Below, one piece after another: positions 7,600 through 17,120 of a stretch of DNA of 64,000 nucleotides. A model generated the notes under the pieces. The model was not told the origin of the DNA, did not search any database, and was given only the letters and a program-made list of their open reading frames with translations. This DNA comes from Sinorhizobium chiapasense. GTDB lineage: Bacteria; Pseudomonadota; Alphaproteobacteria; Rhizobiales; Rhizobiaceae. The translations under genes and the position numbers were made by a program. Each line of letters begins with the position of its first letter. Positions within the stretch are counted from its first letter, which is position 1. The stretch lies in the NCBI RefSeq assembly GCF_036488675.1, contig NZ_CP133148.1:930001-994000 (forward strand). The letters run 5' to 3'.

Positions 7600-9666
7600 T
7601 CAGGGCAATTGTCGCCCTGTTCTCAAGTCCGAGACGATGTCCGCGGGCTCTCCCAAGCGGGCCTTGTAGACCTGGTAGTTCTCCATCACTCGCTGGACAT
7701 AGTTGCGCGTCTCCTGGAAGGGGATGCGTTCGATCCAGTCGACGACGTCATCGATCGGCTTGCCGCGTGGGTCGCCATAACGCTCGAGCCATTCCGGCAC
7801 GCGGCCCGGGCCGGCATTGTAGGCGATGAACGTCAGTATGTAGGAACCGCCGAAGCTGTCGATCTGCTCGCCGAGATAGTGCGCCCCGAGAGTTGCGTTG
7901 TAGCCTGCATCGGTCGTCAGGCGGTCCTTGGAATAGGCAAGGCCGAAACGGCTTGCTACGCCTTTGGCAGTACCCGGCAGAAGTTGCAGCAAGCCGCGGG
8001 CATTGGCGGCGGAGACGGCGGCTGGGTTGAAGGCGCTTTCTTGCCGGGCAATCGCATAGGCAAGCGCCTTGCCGGCGCCGGTGATATCGGCGTTGGACGG
8101 GATGACGCCGATCGGAAAGGCAAGCGCGGCGACGTCAATGCCGCGGGCGAATGCGATTTTGCCAATTTGTAGCGACAGCTGGTGATTGCCCGTCTTTTCC
8201 GCCCGCGCCGCAAGCATCGCGAGCTCGCCGGGACTGGTCAATTCTTCCGCCAGCGACCGATAAAGGCTGTCCCCGCGCCAACCGTGGCCTGCGGCGTCGA
8301 GCCGGGCGATAGCACTGATGGCTTCGCGGTGTTCGAAACGTGTTCGATCTTCCGGCGTGGGGGAGGGGTAGCTTACGTAAAGCGTCGGGCGGCCGAGCCT
8401 GGCTGCGGCAAGTTGCCCATAGAACGTGCCCGGGTAGCGCGCCGCCTTGCCAAAATAATCGCTCGAATTGCCGGGGCCGCCCGCTTCGGCGGCGCGTCCC
8501 AGCCAGTACCAGGCACGCGAGGCCGAGATCGGCCGGCCCGACGCCTCCAGGATCTTCTGGAAATGTCCGGCCGCTGCGGCCGGATCCTCGAGGCCGCGAA
8601 GCGCATACCAGCCGGCATGAAACTCCGCGTCGACAATGTCGGTCGCTTCGGTTGCCGCGTGGTTGGCAGCGATACGGTACGCACCGCGGAAATCTCCTGC
8701 GTCGAGCAGCCCGCGGCTGACGATGCGCTGCTCGGTCCACCATTCGCCCGGGTCGACAAGGGCGTCGCTGTGCGTCGGCATTTGGGCGAGAAGCTTCGCC
8801 GCCTCCTGGTATTTCTCCTGCTTGCGCAGATGCTCGATGCGGACAAACAGGAAGGCGGAGTCGTCACGCCACGATGGGTCTACGGCCTCGATCAGCGATG
8901 CCGCATTGCCGGCGCCACGGATAACCGCGGCCCAAGCGCGGTATAACGATTGCGCTTTGCCGATGTCGCTGAAGCGTGCTGCCTGCTCGACACGGCTGCG
9001 ATAGAGAAGCATCTCCATGCGGCGCTTGTGGTCGGCGGTCGTCAGCAGGCCGGAAAATTCCGAAAGAACCTTTCCTTCGATGTCCTTATCGAGCGCCTCC
9101 TTCACCCAGAAGGCGCGCAGATGCCTTGCGGCCGCTGTCTTTTGTCCTTGGGCGGCGAGCGCCCGGGCGAGTATGATGGCTCCGTCCGCCGTTTCGGGCT
9201 CGGTAGCGCCGAAGGCGGCAATCACATCTGATGCGGGCGGATTTTCGCGATAGAGCGCCCTTTCCGAATGCGCACGCAGCGATTTCAAGCCGGGCCAGCC
9301 TCGCAGCTCCCGTTGTGCCGCCGCGATTTCGTAGGATGGAACGCCCTTCTGCCCTGAAACGGCGATGGCCCAGGTGAGGATATGGCGCTCCAGCGTTCCG
9401 GTGGGCATGCCGTCGCGAACCGCGATTGCTTTGGCGGGCTGGCGATCGGAAAGCGCGTCGAGACCTGTTTTCAGATCTGCGTCGATTGGCGTGATGGCCG
9501 CGGGTATTGCGCTCGTGAAGTCCTTGGTCGCGACACGTCCCGCCTTTCCGGCCGAGCCAGGCTTGCTCGGCGGCACCGGCGCCCGCGCGTCGGTCGCCGC
9601 AACCGAGGCAGACAGCATCACGGCGCCGACCATGGCGGCGACGGGCAGAAGGAGTGGTCCGCGCAT
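7600..9666 (-). CDS. slt: Soluble lytic murein transglycosylase
   Basis: 688-aa periplasmic muramidase that cleaves the MurNAc-GlcNAc bond with formation of 1,6-anhydro-MurNAc. Start ATG 9666 gives a signal peptide ([18 protein letters not shown]) ending near ATDA; upstream codons in the frame are unlikely to be translated. The long helical N-terminal part is the superhelical U/L-type domain. The catalytic SLT domain is C-terminal, with the Glu in ARQESAF near residue 545 followed by [10 protein letters not shown] and the Tyr/Asn motif AYNAGPGRV. Divergent from dapA, with about 300 bases of shared upstream region. Confidence 0.9.
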   Translation of the reverse strand: MRGPLLLPVAAMVGAVMLSASVAATDARAPVPPSKPGSAGKAGRVATKDFTSAIPAAITPIDADLKTGLDALSDRQPAKAIAVRDGMPTGTLERHILTWAIAVSGQKGVPSYEIAAAQRELRGWPGLKSLRAHSERALYRENPPASDVIAAFGATEPETADGAIILARALAAQGQKTAAARHLRAFWVKEALDKDIEGKVLSEFSGLLTTADHKRRMEMLLYRSRVEQAARFSDIGKAQSLYRAWAAVIRGAGNAASLIEAVDPSWRDDSAFLFVRIEHLRKQEKYQEAAKLLAQMPTHSDALVDPGEWWTEQRIVSRGLLDAGDFRGAYRIAANHAATEATDIVDAEFHAGWYALRGLEDPAAAAGHFQKILEASGRPISASRAWYWLGRAAEAGGPGNSSDYFGKAARYPGTFYGQLAAARLGRPTLYVSYPSPTPEDRTRFEHREAISAIARLDAAGHGWRGDSLYRSLAEELTSPGELAMLAARAEKTGNHQLSLQIGKIAFARGIDVAALAFPIGVIPSNADITGAGKALAYAIARQESAFNPAAVSAANARGLLQLLPGTAKGVASRFGLAYSKDRLTTDAGYNATLGAHYLGEQIDSFGGSYILTFIAYNAGPGRVPEWLERYGDPRGKPIDDVVDWIERIPFQETRNYVQRVMENYQVYKARLGEPADIVSDLRTGRQLP

Positions 9667-9962
9667 CAAGAGCCCCGTGTGTCCCCGTTCATTCTCCGCC
9701 GGATCGCCTGCCGAAAAGGTAGCGGCATTTGTCGATGGCCGCAAATCATGGGTGCGGTATTTGCACCGGGTCCTTTCCAGCATCGCTCCGAGCTGGCCGA
9801 ACCGTGTCTCGCGCTATTGCTCGGGTGAAAACCGACATGAAATGCGTCTTCACGACGCTTGCCGCAACCACGTCACATGATTATGGTGCGGCAGTTTTCT
9901 AACCGTCGATTGCGGCCAAAGCGTGGGAGTTTCCTTCTCCTTGCGGCCGTCAGGAGTTGTGC

Positions 9963-10847
9963 ATGTTCAAGGGTTCCATTCCCGCACTCGTAACACCGTT
10001 CACCGCCGCCGGCTCGGTGGACGCGGATAGTTTCGTCGCGCATGTGGAATGGCAGATAAAAGAGGGCAGCCACGGGCTGGTGCCGGTGGGCACAACCGGG
10101 GAATCGCCGACCTTGTCCCACGACGAACACAAGAAGGTCGTCGAACTCTGCGTCGAAGCAGCGGCCGGGCGCGTGCCCGTGATTGCCGGCGCCGGCTCCA
10201 ATAACACGACCGAAGCGATCGAGCTTGCGCAGCACGCGGAGAAAGCAGGCGCCGACGCCCTTCTGGTCGTGACGCCCTACTACAACAAACCGACGCAGAA
10301 GGGTCTCTTTGCTCACTATGGGGCAATCGCCGAAAGCGTGAAGCTGCCGATCGTAGTCTACAATATTCCCGGCCGTTCGGTCGTTGACATGAGTGTCGAG
10401 ACGATGGCCGCGCTGGCAAAGGCCTATCCGACGATCATCGGCGTCAAAGATGCGACCGGCAAGATCGAGCGTGTCTCCGAGCAGCGCATGGCCTGCGGCA
10501 AGGAGTTCGTGCAACTCTCCGGGGAGGATGCGACGGCCCTCGGTTTCAACGCGCATGGTGGTGTTGGCTGCATTTCGGTAACCGCCAACGTTGCGCCGCG
10601 TCTTTGCGCGGAGTTTCAGGAGGCGACACTGGCCGGCGAATTCGCCAAAGCGCTCGAGTACCAGGACAAACTGATGCCGCTCCACAAGGCCATTTTCATG
10701 GAACCTGGCCTCTGCGGCGCAAAATACGCACTCCATCGCCTGGGGCGGATGAGCCGTGCCGTCCGTTCGCCGCTCTTGGCGACGCTTGAGCCGGGTACCG
10801 AAGCCGCGATCGACGCCGCGCTTCGGCATGCGGGATTGATGAACTGA
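9963..10847 (+). CDS. dapA: 4-hydroxy-tetrahydrodipicolinate synthase
   Basis: 294-aa cytoplasmic enzyme that condenses pyruvate with aspartate semialdehyde, the first committed step to diaminopimelate and lysine. ATG 9963 follows AGGAG at 9952. The TIM-barrel family motifs are complete: GTTGESPTL near 43-51, catalytic Tyr133 in VVYNIPGR, and the Schiff-base Lys162 in GVKDATG. The stop overlaps the smpB start by one base (TGATGG), so the pair is co-translated. dapA next to smpB is a common alphaproteobacterial arrangement. Confidence 0.95.
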   Translation: MFKGSIPALVTPFTAAGSVDADSFVAHVEWQIKEGSHGLVPVGTTGESPTLSHDEHKKVVELCVEAAAGRVPVIAGAGSNNTTEAIELAQHAEKAGADALLVVTPYYNKPTQKGLFAHYGAIAESVKLPIVVYNIPGRSVVDMSVETMAALAKAYPTIIGVKDATGKIERVSEQRMACGKEFVQLSGEDATALGFNAHGGVGCISVTANVAPRLCAEFQEATLAGEFAKALEYQDKLMPLHKAIFMEPGLCGAKYALHRLGRMSRAVRSPLLATLEPGTEAAIDAALRHAGLMN

Positions 10848-11326
10848 TGGCTCCCAAAGGCAGCCAGCGCACGGTCAAGAAAGTCGTGGCGGAGAACCGC
10901 AAGGCCCGCTTCAACTACGAGATCATTGATACTTACGAAGCCGGTCTTGTGCTGACCGGCACGGAGGTCAAGTCGCTGCGCGAAGGAAAGGCCAATATCT
11001 CGGAATCCTACGCCACCGACGAAGGCGGCGAGATCTGGCTGATCAACTCCTATCTGCCGGAATATTTGCAGGCCAACCGCTTCAACCACGAAACGCGCCG
11101 GCGTCGCAAATTGCTGCTGTCCAAGCGGGAAGTGAACCGGCTGCAGGGCGCCGTCAACCGTGAAGGCATGTCGCTGATCCCGTTGCGGATTTATTTCAAC
11201 GACCGCGGGCGGGCGAAGCTGGAGCTTGCGCTCGGCAAGGGCAAGAAGCTGCACGACAAGCGCGAGACCTCCAAGGAACGCGATTGGAATCGGCAGAAGA
11301 ATCGCCTGCTCAAGGAGCGTGGCTGA
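10847..11326 (+). CDS. smpB: SsrA-binding protein SmpB
   Basis: 159-aa tmRNA partner that delivers SsrA to stalled ribosomes for trans-translation. The sequence has the expected N-terminal [16 protein letters not shown], the core [15 protein letters not shown], the ...[28 protein letters not shown] C-terminal region and the basic tail that acts in the decoding centre. Its start overlaps the dapA stop. The length matches the family. Confidence 0.96.
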   Translation: MAPKGSQRTVKKVVAENRKARFNYEIIDTYEAGLVLTGTEVKSLREGKANISESYATDEGGEIWLINSYLPEYLQANRFNHETRRRRKLLLSKREVNRLQGAVNREGMSLIPLRIYFNDRGRAKLELALGKGKKLHDKRETSKERDWNRQKNRLLKERG

Positions 11327-11341
11327 GTCACTTTCCTCGTT

Positions 11342-11410
11342 ACTGGGGGCCGCCCCTCATCCGGTCTGCCGGCCACCTTTCTTCCCGCAAGCGGGGCGAA
11401 TGACCAGCGT
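11342..11410. repeat. Short GC-rich intergenic repeat-like segment
   Basis: The spacer after smpB begins with GCCGCCCCTCATCCGG, contains a GCCGGCC core, and then TTCCCGCAAGCGGGG, able to form short hairpins. Segments of this kind (CCCTCATCCGGCCTGCCGGC) recur between genes in rhizobial chromosomes. Only one copy was seen in this window, so the repeat label rests on general knowledge. It may also terminate smpB or the converging NYN gene. Confidence 0.35.
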
Positions 11411-11489
11411 GGTGCCGGCGGACCCGCTCGCCAGCTTGCGGGCAGAGCGGCCATCCTCACTTTGTTCGCGGATTTAACTGGAGCCGATT

Positions 11490-12068
11490 TTAAAGTTCGA
11501 CGTCGTCGGCGACTGGCTCGACCGCACGCGGCGTGCGTTCCGAGGGTTCCCGGCCGATTTCGCTTCTAAGCGTAACGAGGTCGATGAAGTGATCCGCCTG
11601 GCGTCGTAGATCGTCGGCGATCATCGGCGGCTGGGTCGACATGGTCGAGACCACCGAGACCTTGCGGCCCTTGCGCTGCAGCGCTTCCACGAGCGTGGTG
11701 AAGTCGCCGTCGCCCGAGAAGATGACGAGATGATCGACTGTCTCGGATTGCTCCATGGCGTCGATCGCCAGCTCGATATCCATGTTGCCCTTGATCTTGC
11801 GTCGTCCGAGCGAGTCGGTGAATTCCTTGGCCGGCTTGGTGATGACCTTGTAGCCATTGTAGTCCAGCCAGTCGATCAACGGACGGATCGACGAATATTC
11901 CTGGTCTTCGATAAGCGCGGTGTAATAGTAGGCCCTCAGCAGGTATCCGCGTTTTTGGAATGCTTTCAGCAGCTTGCGATAGTCGATGTCGAAACCGAGA
12001 CTTTTCGATGCGGCGTAGAGATTGGCGCCGTCTATGAAAAGTGCGATTTTCTCGCGGGGATCGAACAT
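11490..12068 (-). CDS. NYN-domain (LabA/DUF88-like) PIN-type ribonuclease family protein
   Basis: 192-aa protein of the LabA/NYN group, a PIN-like metal-dependent nuclease fold. ATG 12068 is chosen because AAGGAAA lies directly upstream; an ATG at 12086 is less likely. The acidic motifs are IALFIDGANLYAAS (Asp near 13), a central MDIELAIDAM and FSGDGDFTTLV, which together form the expected active-site cluster. The C-terminal tail is Glu/Arg-rich and variable. It is a single gene on the minus strand facing smpB. The substrate RNA is unknown. Confidence 0.85.
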   Translation of the reverse strand: MFDPREKIALFIDGANLYAASKSLGFDIDYRKLLKAFQKRGYLLRAYYYTALIEDQEYSSIRPLIDWLDYNGYKVITKPAKEFTDSLGRRKIKGNMDIELAIDAMEQSETVDHLVIFSGDGDFTTLVEALQRKGRKVSVVSTMSTQPPMIADDLRRQADHFIDLVTLRSEIGREPSERTPRAVEPVADDVEL

Positions 12069-12537
12069 CGTAATTTCCTTTTCCATGCCCGGCGCATTTT
12101 CGACCTCCCGGGGGGAAGGGTGCGCAGAAAATAGGTGGATTACATTAATAATTGCTGATATTGCAAATAATGTAGGTTATACCACGCATTAATCCAAGCA
12201 GCGCACGGCGCATATAGCTAGTTTTAGCAGTTGCTGCAGTTCGTCCACACTTCAATTTCCGATTGCTGCTGCACTTTCGACCATTGGATTGTGCAATGCA
12301 ATCACCATTGTGGCTCATACTTGCGGCGCGTAAGACGCTATATTCTACCATGTGTCACTGGTCGATGTGAGCACCGAATGCAGGAAAAACTTGAACTTGT
12401 GCTGTTTTGATTGTATCCGGGCGGCTAATTCCAGAAATCGGAGCCGATGAGCCTGTCAAGTGACGGCTGTTCCGGTCTCGTGTCGTTTAATCCGTGCAGC
12501 GGCAACCCGCCGCGCCTTGAGTTGCAAAGGACAGGCT
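12069..12537. other. Gene-free AT-rich region upstream of rpoZ
   Basis: About 470 bases between the divergent NYN gene and rpoZ. The part from roughly 12130 to 12400 is clearly richer in A and T than its surroundings and has imperfect palindromes (ACATTA ... TAATGT near 12143-12171). It presumably holds both promoters; no alphaproteobacterial promoter with good -35/-10 spacing could be fixed by eye. A small RNA cannot be excluded. Confidence 0.5.
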
Positions 12538-12945
12538 ATGGCCCGCGTCACCGTCGAAGACTGCATTGACAAAGTCGACAACCGTTTCGAACTTGTTTTG
12601 CTCGCCAGCCACCGCGCACGCCTGATTTCGCAGGGTGCTGCCATCACCGTTGATCGCGACAACGATAAAAACCCTGTCGTGGCGTTGCGCGAGATCGCCG
12701 ATGAGACCCTTTCGCCCGGCGATCTGAAGGAAGACCTCATCCACTCGCTGCAGAAGCATGTCGAGGTGGACGAGCCCGAGCCCGATCCGGCTTCGCTGAC
12801 CCAGCCGGAAGCGGCCGCCGCTTTCGCGGACGCGGCGGAAGAGGAAGATCAGCCGGAAGCGCTGACCTTCGACCGCATGTCCGAAGAGGAACTGCTTGCG
12901 GGCATCGAAGGTCTTGTGCCCCCGGAAAAGAGCGACGACTACTAA
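12538..12945 (+). CDS. rpoZ: RNA polymerase omega subunit
   Basis: 135-aa omega subunit, which stabilises the beta' subunit and contributes to the ppGpp binding site of RNA polymerase. ATG 12538 follows AAGGACAGGCT; the longer frame has no support. The conserved N-terminal part [23 protein letters not shown] and [10 protein letters not shown] is present, followed by the acidic alphaproteobacterial extension ending near KSDDY. It lies just upstream of rsh, the ppGpp synthetase/hydrolase, with a strong terminator between them. Confidence 0.95.
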   Translation: MARVTVEDCIDKVDNRFELVLLASHRARLISQGAAITVDRDNDKNPVVALREIADETLSPGDLKEDLIHSLQKHVEVDEPEPDPASLTQPEAAAAFADAAEEEDQPEALTFDRMSEEELLAGIEGLVPPEKSDDY

Positions 12946-12986
12946 GATCCGTTCCGGAACGCTTGTTCCAACGTGTTTTCAAAGCA

Positions 12987-13020
12987 GTGCGCCACTCCTA
13001 TGATTGGCGCACTTTTTTAT
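12987..13020 (+). terminator. Rho-independent terminator after rpoZ
   Basis: GTGCGCCA (12987-12994) pairs perfectly with TGGCGCAC (13005-13012), followed by TTTTTT. Only about 30 bases separate the T run from the rsh start, so rsh must be read by partial read-through or from a promoter within or before this hairpin. Confidence 0.9.
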
Positions 13021-13048
13021 TTGCCTTTTCCCACGGAGCCGCCAGCGG

Positions 13049-15274
13049 ATGATGCGCCAATACGAGCTCGTTGAGCGCGTGCAGAAATACAAGCCCGACG
13101 TCAATGAGGCCCTGCTGAACAAGGCCTATGTCTATGCCATGCAGAAGCACGGCCAGCAGAAACGGGCAAGCGGCGATCCCTACATCTCCCATCCCCTCGA
13201 AGTGGCGGCCATCCTTACGGAAATGCATCTGGACGAGTCCACGATCGCTGTTGCCCTGCTGCACGATACGATCGAGGACACGACCGCGACGCGGCAGGAG
13301 ATCGACGATCTCTTCGGTGAGGACATCGGGGCGCTGGTCGAGGGCCTGACGAAGATCAAGAAGCTCGATCTCGTCACCAAGAAGGCGAAGCAGGCGGAAA
13401 ACCTTCGCAAGCTTTTGCTTGCCATCTCGGACGACGTCCGCGTTCTGCTCGTCAAGCTTGCCGACCGACTGCACAACATGCGTACGCTTGACCATATGTC
13501 GCCGGAGAAGCGCGCACGCATTTCCGAAGAGACAATGGACATCTACGCGCCGCTCGCCGGACGCATGGGCATGCAGGACATGCGCGAGGAGCTCGAGAAC
13601 CTCGCTTTCCGCCACATCAACCCGGAGGCCTACGAAACGGTAACCCGGCGGCTGCAGGAGCTGTCCGAGCGCAACGAGGGCCTCATCAAGAAGATCGAGG
13701 AGGAACTGAGCGAACTGCTGCAGGGCGAGGGCCTGAAGGAGGCGCTGGTCAAGGGACGCCAGAAGAAGCCCTATTCGGTCTTCCGCAAGATGCAGTCGAA
13801 ATCGCTTTCTTTTGAGCAATTGTCGGATGTCTGGGGCTTCCGCATCATCGTCGATGATATCCCGTCGTGCTATCGGGCGCTCGGCATTGTGCACACACGC
13901 TGGCGCGTCGTCCCGGGTCGCTTCAAGGACTATATTTCGACGCCGAAGCAGAACGACTACCAGTCGCTGCACACAACGATTATCGGCCCGTCACGCCAGC
14001 GCATCGAGCTGCAGATTCGCACGAAACGCATGCACGACATCGCAGAATACGGCATTGCAGCGCACGCGCTCTACAAGGATCGCGACGCCGTGGCGACGGA
14101 TGCGCCGCGATCACCGACGTCGAACGCTTATTCCTGGCTTCGCCGCACCATCGAAGCGTTGGCTGAAGGCGACAATCCCGAGGAGTTTCTGGAGCATACG
14201 AAACTCGAACTGTTCCAGGATCAGGTGTTCTGTTTCACCCCTAAGGGGCAGTTGATCGCACTGCCGCGCGGCGCCACGCCGATCGACTTCGCCTACGCCG
14301 TGCATACGAATATCGGCGACACCTGCGTCGGCGCCAAGATCAATGGCCGCATCATGCCGCTGGTCACGCGCCTCAACAACGGTGACGAGGTCGAGATCAT
14401 CCGCTCCGGCATTCAGGTGCCGCCTCCCGCCTGGGAGGAAATCGTGGTCACCGGCAAGGCGCGCGCTGCGATCCGTCGCGCGACGCGAGCGGCCGTCCGC
14501 AAGCAATATGCCGGCCTCGGCTACCGCATTCTGGAGCGAACCTTTGAACGCGCAAGCAAGAATTTTTCGCGGGAGGCGCTGAAGCCGGCCTTGCACAGGC
14601 TCGGGCAGAAAGAGGTCGAGGACGCGATCGCCGCGGTCGGACGGGGCGAGCTGTCCTCGCTCGACGTCCTGCGTGCGGTTTTCCCTGATCATCAGGACGA
14701 GCGTGTCACGGTCAAGCCGAGCGCCGATGACGGCTGGTTCAATATGCGCAGCGCCGCAGGAATGGTCTTCAAGCTTCCCGGCCGCACGAAAGAGACGGTC
14801 GCAGCGCAACAGGCCGAAGGACCGGAAGCATTGCCAATCCGCGGCCTTTCCGGCAATGCCGAGGTGCACTTCAGTCCGGCCGGCGCCGTTCCGGGCGATC
14901 GCATCGTCGGCATCATGGACAGCGACAAGGGGATTACCATCTATCCGATCCAGTCACCGATCCTGCAAAAGTTCGATGACGAACCGGAGCGCTGGATCGA
15001 TGTGCGGTGGGATCTCGACGAGGCGAACAACAGCCGCTTCATAGCCAGGATCGCGGTCAGTGCGCTGAACGAACCCGGCACCCTGGCGGAGATCGCCCAG
15101 GCGATCGCGACGACCGATGTCAACATCCGTTCGCTCTCCATGGGGCGTGTTGCCGCGGATTTCAGTGAACTGCAATTCGACCTGGAAGTTTGGGATCTGC
15201 GGCAGTTGAACCATCTGATCACCCAGCTCAAAGAGTTGCCAAGCATTTCCATGGTCAAGCGGCTGTTCGAATAA
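13049..15274 (+). CDS. rsh: Bifunctional (p)ppGpp synthetase/hydrolase, Rsh
   Basis: 741-aa stringent-response enzyme that makes ppGpp from GDP/GTP and ATP and also hydrolyses it. Start ATG 13049. Domains in order: an HD hydrolase with the active motif LLHDTIEDT (His72-Asp73, Glu76-Asp77), so hydrolysis should be functional; the synthetase domain with GFRIIVDD and RFKDYISTPKQNDYQSLHT; a TGS domain around the VFCFTPKGQLIALPRGATP region (about residues 395-455); and a C-terminal ACT domain. The length fits the single alphaproteobacterial RelA/SpoT homologue, which in Sinorhizobium affects symbiosis and exopolysaccharide production. Often annotated relA in rhizobial genomes. Confidence 0.95.
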   Translation: MMRQYELVERVQKYKPDVNEALLNKAYVYAMQKHGQQKRASGDPYISHPLEVAAILTEMHLDESTIAVALLHDTIEDTTATRQEIDDLFGEDIGALVEGLTKIKKLDLVTKKAKQAENLRKLLLAISDDVRVLLVKLADRLHNMRTLDHMSPEKRARISEETMDIYAPLAGRMGMQDMREELENLAFRHINPEAYETVTRRLQELSERNEGLIKKIEEELSELLQGEGLKEALVKGRQKKPYSVFRKMQSKSLSFEQLSDVWGFRIIVDDIPSCYRALGIVHTRWRVVPGRFKDYISTPKQNDYQSLHTTIIGPSRQRIELQIRTKRMHDIAEYGIAAHALYKDRDAVATDAPRSPTSNAYSWLRRTIEALAEGDNPEEFLEHTKLELFQDQVFCFTPKGQLIALPRGATPIDFAYAVHTNIGDTCVGAKINGRIMPLVTRLNNGDEVEIIRSGIQVPPPAWEEIVVTGKARAAIRRATRAAVRKQYAGLGYRILERTFERASKNFSREALKPALHRLGQKEVEDAIAAVGRGELSSLDVLRAVFPDHQDERVTVKPSADDGWFNMRSAAGMVFKLPGRTKETVAAQQAEGPEALPIRGLSGNAEVHFSPAGAVPGDRIVGIMDSDKGITIYPIQSPILQKFDDEPERWIDVRWDLDEANNSRFIARIAVSALNEPGTLAEIAQAIATTDVNIRSLSMGRVAADFSELQFDLEVWDLRQLNHLITQLKELPSISMVKRLFE

Positions 15275-15294
15275 CAAGGTCGGGAAGCTGCTAT

Positions 15295-15395
15295 TGCATG
15301 TTTCCTTAAATCGTAGCCGATTCAAGGATAAAACATGCAGCAATTCAAAGCGCTACAGCATCCTCTGCGCGTCTGATTAAGACGCGCGGTGGTGC
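15295..15395 (+). repeat. RIME-like palindromic intergenic element, copy 1
   Basis: Two hairpins in tandem. The first runs from TGCATGTTTCCTTAAATCG to AAACATGCA (15295-15339), the second is GCGCGTCTGATTAAGACGCGC (15367-15387), joined by CAATTCAAAGCGCTACAG. Same family and orientation as the copy at 32271; the other four copies are inverted. Lies between rsh and the DUF3563 gene. The resemblance to the Rhizobium RIME1 element (about 108 bp, two palindromes) is from memory. Confidence 0.8.
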
Positions 15396-15655
15396 AGGAG
15401 ACGTCCGTCACCCATCGCCATTTTTCAGCGGCAATGGGCGGCGGTTCGTGTCATTGAGTCGCGCCCTGATCAGGTCACCTCGATGCCGCATTGAGAACGA
15501 CATGTTTTCTATGCATCTGCCCACGGAATGGGCGGATAGGGGGTGAAAACTCGCTTGCCATGCATCGCCTGCATGGCTGCCGCCTCATCCTGGCGCTGGT
15601 GGAGCATGGGTCGCCAAACTATCTTTTGCTCGGGAGGTAAACGAAGAGGTTTGCC
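15396..15655. other. Rest of the rsh-DUF3563 gap
   Basis: The gap from the rsh stop (15274) to the DUF3563 start holds the RIME-like element and then about 260 bases of leader or promoter sequence. A GGGAGGT-type site lies at about 15632, and the ribosome site AGAGGT just before the ATG at 15656. No other gene was recognised. Confidence 0.45.
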
Positions 15656-15808
15656 ATGTTCAAGCAATTGAAGAAACTCACCCGTGCTCTGCACATCCCA
15701 ACCGTTCAAGAGCGTGAGGCCGCATATCTGAACGGTTCCGTCGATCGTATCGACCTGGAATACCGCCAGCGTCAGATCGATCGTGGCCTGTTCCGCAACA
15801 GCTTCTGA
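15656..15808 (+). CDS. DUF3563 family small protein, 50 aa
   Basis: The 50-residue product begins MFKQLKKLTRALHIPTVQER, continues with AAYLNGSVDRIDLEYRQRQ and ends LFRNSF. This matches the DUF3563 pattern of short proteobacterial proteins, and the full length fits the family. ATG 15656 is preceded by GAAGAGGTTTGCC. It is predicted to be a soluble helical peptide; function unknown. It stands alone between rsh and the DUF2062 gene and is easily missed by length cutoffs. Confidence 0.8.
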   Translation: MFKQLKKLTRALHIPTVQEREAAYLNGSVDRIDLEYRQRQIDRGLFRNSF

Positions 15809-15998
15809 TTTGCTGCACTGCCTCAGGACGTGCTGCGCGACAAGCTGTGCGTCAGTCGAATAGCTTTGTTGCAGGTTTCTGCGGCGCCGTGCGTGACTTG
15901 CCTGTGACGGACATGACGCTTATCTTGCGGCCCACAACGGGGCGGAGGCGCTTTAGTCGCACCCGCGGGCCGCTTCGAGACGCGATCATCACGGCATA

Positions 15999-16556
15999 AT
16001 GTTATTCAGGCGCAGAAAACCGGTTACGATTTCCGAAAGGCTTCGCGCGCTGTTGTGGCCGCGCAAGGGCCTCTCGCGCGGGCTGCGCTACGTTGCCCTG
16101 CGCATTCTGCGCCTGTCGTCGTCTCCGCACTCGATCGCGGTAGGGGTTGCGGCCGGCGCCGCATCGTCGTTTACGCCGTTCTTCGGCCTTCACATCGTTC
16201 TTGCCGTCGCCCTCGCGTCAATTTTCTCCGGCAATCTGATTGCGGCCGCCATCACGACGGCGCTTGCCAATCCGGTCACCATTCCCGTCATCCTGACGGC
16301 ATCTTACGAGATCGGCACGGTGCTGACAGGGCCGCAGGGTGGCACCGCTGCCAGCGGCGCTGAGATCGGCGATATGGTCGAACGCCTGGAGTTCACGGAG
16401 CTTTGGGGGCCGGTATTCAAGCCGATGCTCATCGGGTCACTTCCACTCGCCATTGTCGGCGCGCTTGTCTTCTACCCGCTCGCTTACCAGGCAGCCCGCC
16501 TTTTCCAACGGCGCCGCCGGCGCGCGCGTTCCCAACAGGTCGAGCAATCATCATGA
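15999..16556 (+). CDS. DUF2062 domain membrane protein
   Basis: 185 aa. A basic N-terminus ([21 protein letters not shown]) precedes the DUF2062 region with the small-residue pattern [14 protein letters not shown] and FTPFFGLH, then hydrophobic segments around residues 65-100 and 145-170. A basic Arg-rich tail follows. Such proteins are inner-membrane proteins of unknown role, often near cell-envelope or lipid genes. The stop overlaps the acpS start (ATGATCA region), so it heads a compact acpS-lepB-rnc-era string. Confidence 0.85.
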   Translation: MLFRRRKPVTISERLRALLWPRKGLSRGLRYVALRILRLSSSPHSIAVGVAAGAASSFTPFFGLHIVLAVALASIFSGNLIAAAITTALANPVTIPVILTASYEIGTVLTGPQGGTAASGAEIGDMVERLEFTELWGPVFKPMLIGSLPLAIVGALVFYPLAYQAARLFQRRRRRARSQQVEQSS

Positions 16557-16972
16557 TCATAGGCATCGGCAGCGATCTCATCGATATTCGCCGCATAGAG
16601 AACTCGCTCGAGCGCTTCGGCGAGCGCTTCGTCAACCGGTGCTTCACGGACATCGAGATCGCAAAATCGGACGGCCGCAAGAACCGCGCAGCGTCCTATG
16701 CCAAGCGCTTCGCCGCCAAGGAGGCCTGTTCGAAAGCATTGGGCACCGGCTTGGCTCAAGGGGTTTTCTGGAAAGACATGGGCGTCGTCAACATGCCCGG
16801 CGGAAAGCCGACAATGCAACTGACCGGCGGCGCGGCCGCGCGGCTCCAGAAAATATTACCCGCCGGTCATCGTGCTGCCATCCACCTGACGATCACGGAC
16901 GACTTCCCGCTCGCACAAGCCTTCGTGATTATCGAGGCGCTGCCCGTTGCCCCGGTGGAGGGAACGGTTTAG
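16553..16972 (+). CDS. acpS: Holo-[acyl-carrier-protein] synthase
   Basis: 139-aa phosphopantetheinyl transferase that loads 4'-phosphopantetheine from CoA onto apo-ACP. ATG 16553 overlaps the upstream stop. The Mg-binding Asp8 is in [14 protein letters not shown] and the second acidic residue, Glu57, in [13 protein letters not shown]; both family motifs are intact. Upstream of lepB, as in many alphaproteobacteria. Confidence 0.95.
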   Translation: MIIGIGSDLIDIRRIENSLERFGERFVNRCFTDIEIAKSDGRKNRAASYAKRFAAKEACSKALGTGLAQGVFWKDMGVVNMPGGKPTMQLTGGAAARLQKILPAGHRAAIHLTITDDFPLAQAFVIIEALPVAPVEGTV

Positions 16973-17120
16973 AGCATTCTGCTGGAAAGACGGACCGGCG
17001 GTCGCTTGAACCGCGCGGTTCCGGCAACATATAGGATCGAGTTGCGTGGCGACGCGCAGCACGGAGCCTGAAGCGCAAATATCGGGCATCCGATGCAGGA
17101 TGACAAAGGAAGACAGCAGC

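Noticed and set aside
12145..12351. Minus-strand 68-aa ORF in the AT-rich island
   Set aside because: No ribosome site and low-complexity sequence; likely chance.
12069..12537. Possible two-piece tmRNA near smpB/rpoZ
   Set aside because: No acceptor-stem/CCA or tag-coding pattern could be found.
16973..17120. Segment beginning TTTAGAGCATTCTGCTGG, similar to the second repeat family
   Set aside because: Only the first bases resemble the family and no paired hairpins follow, so it was not called as a repeat.
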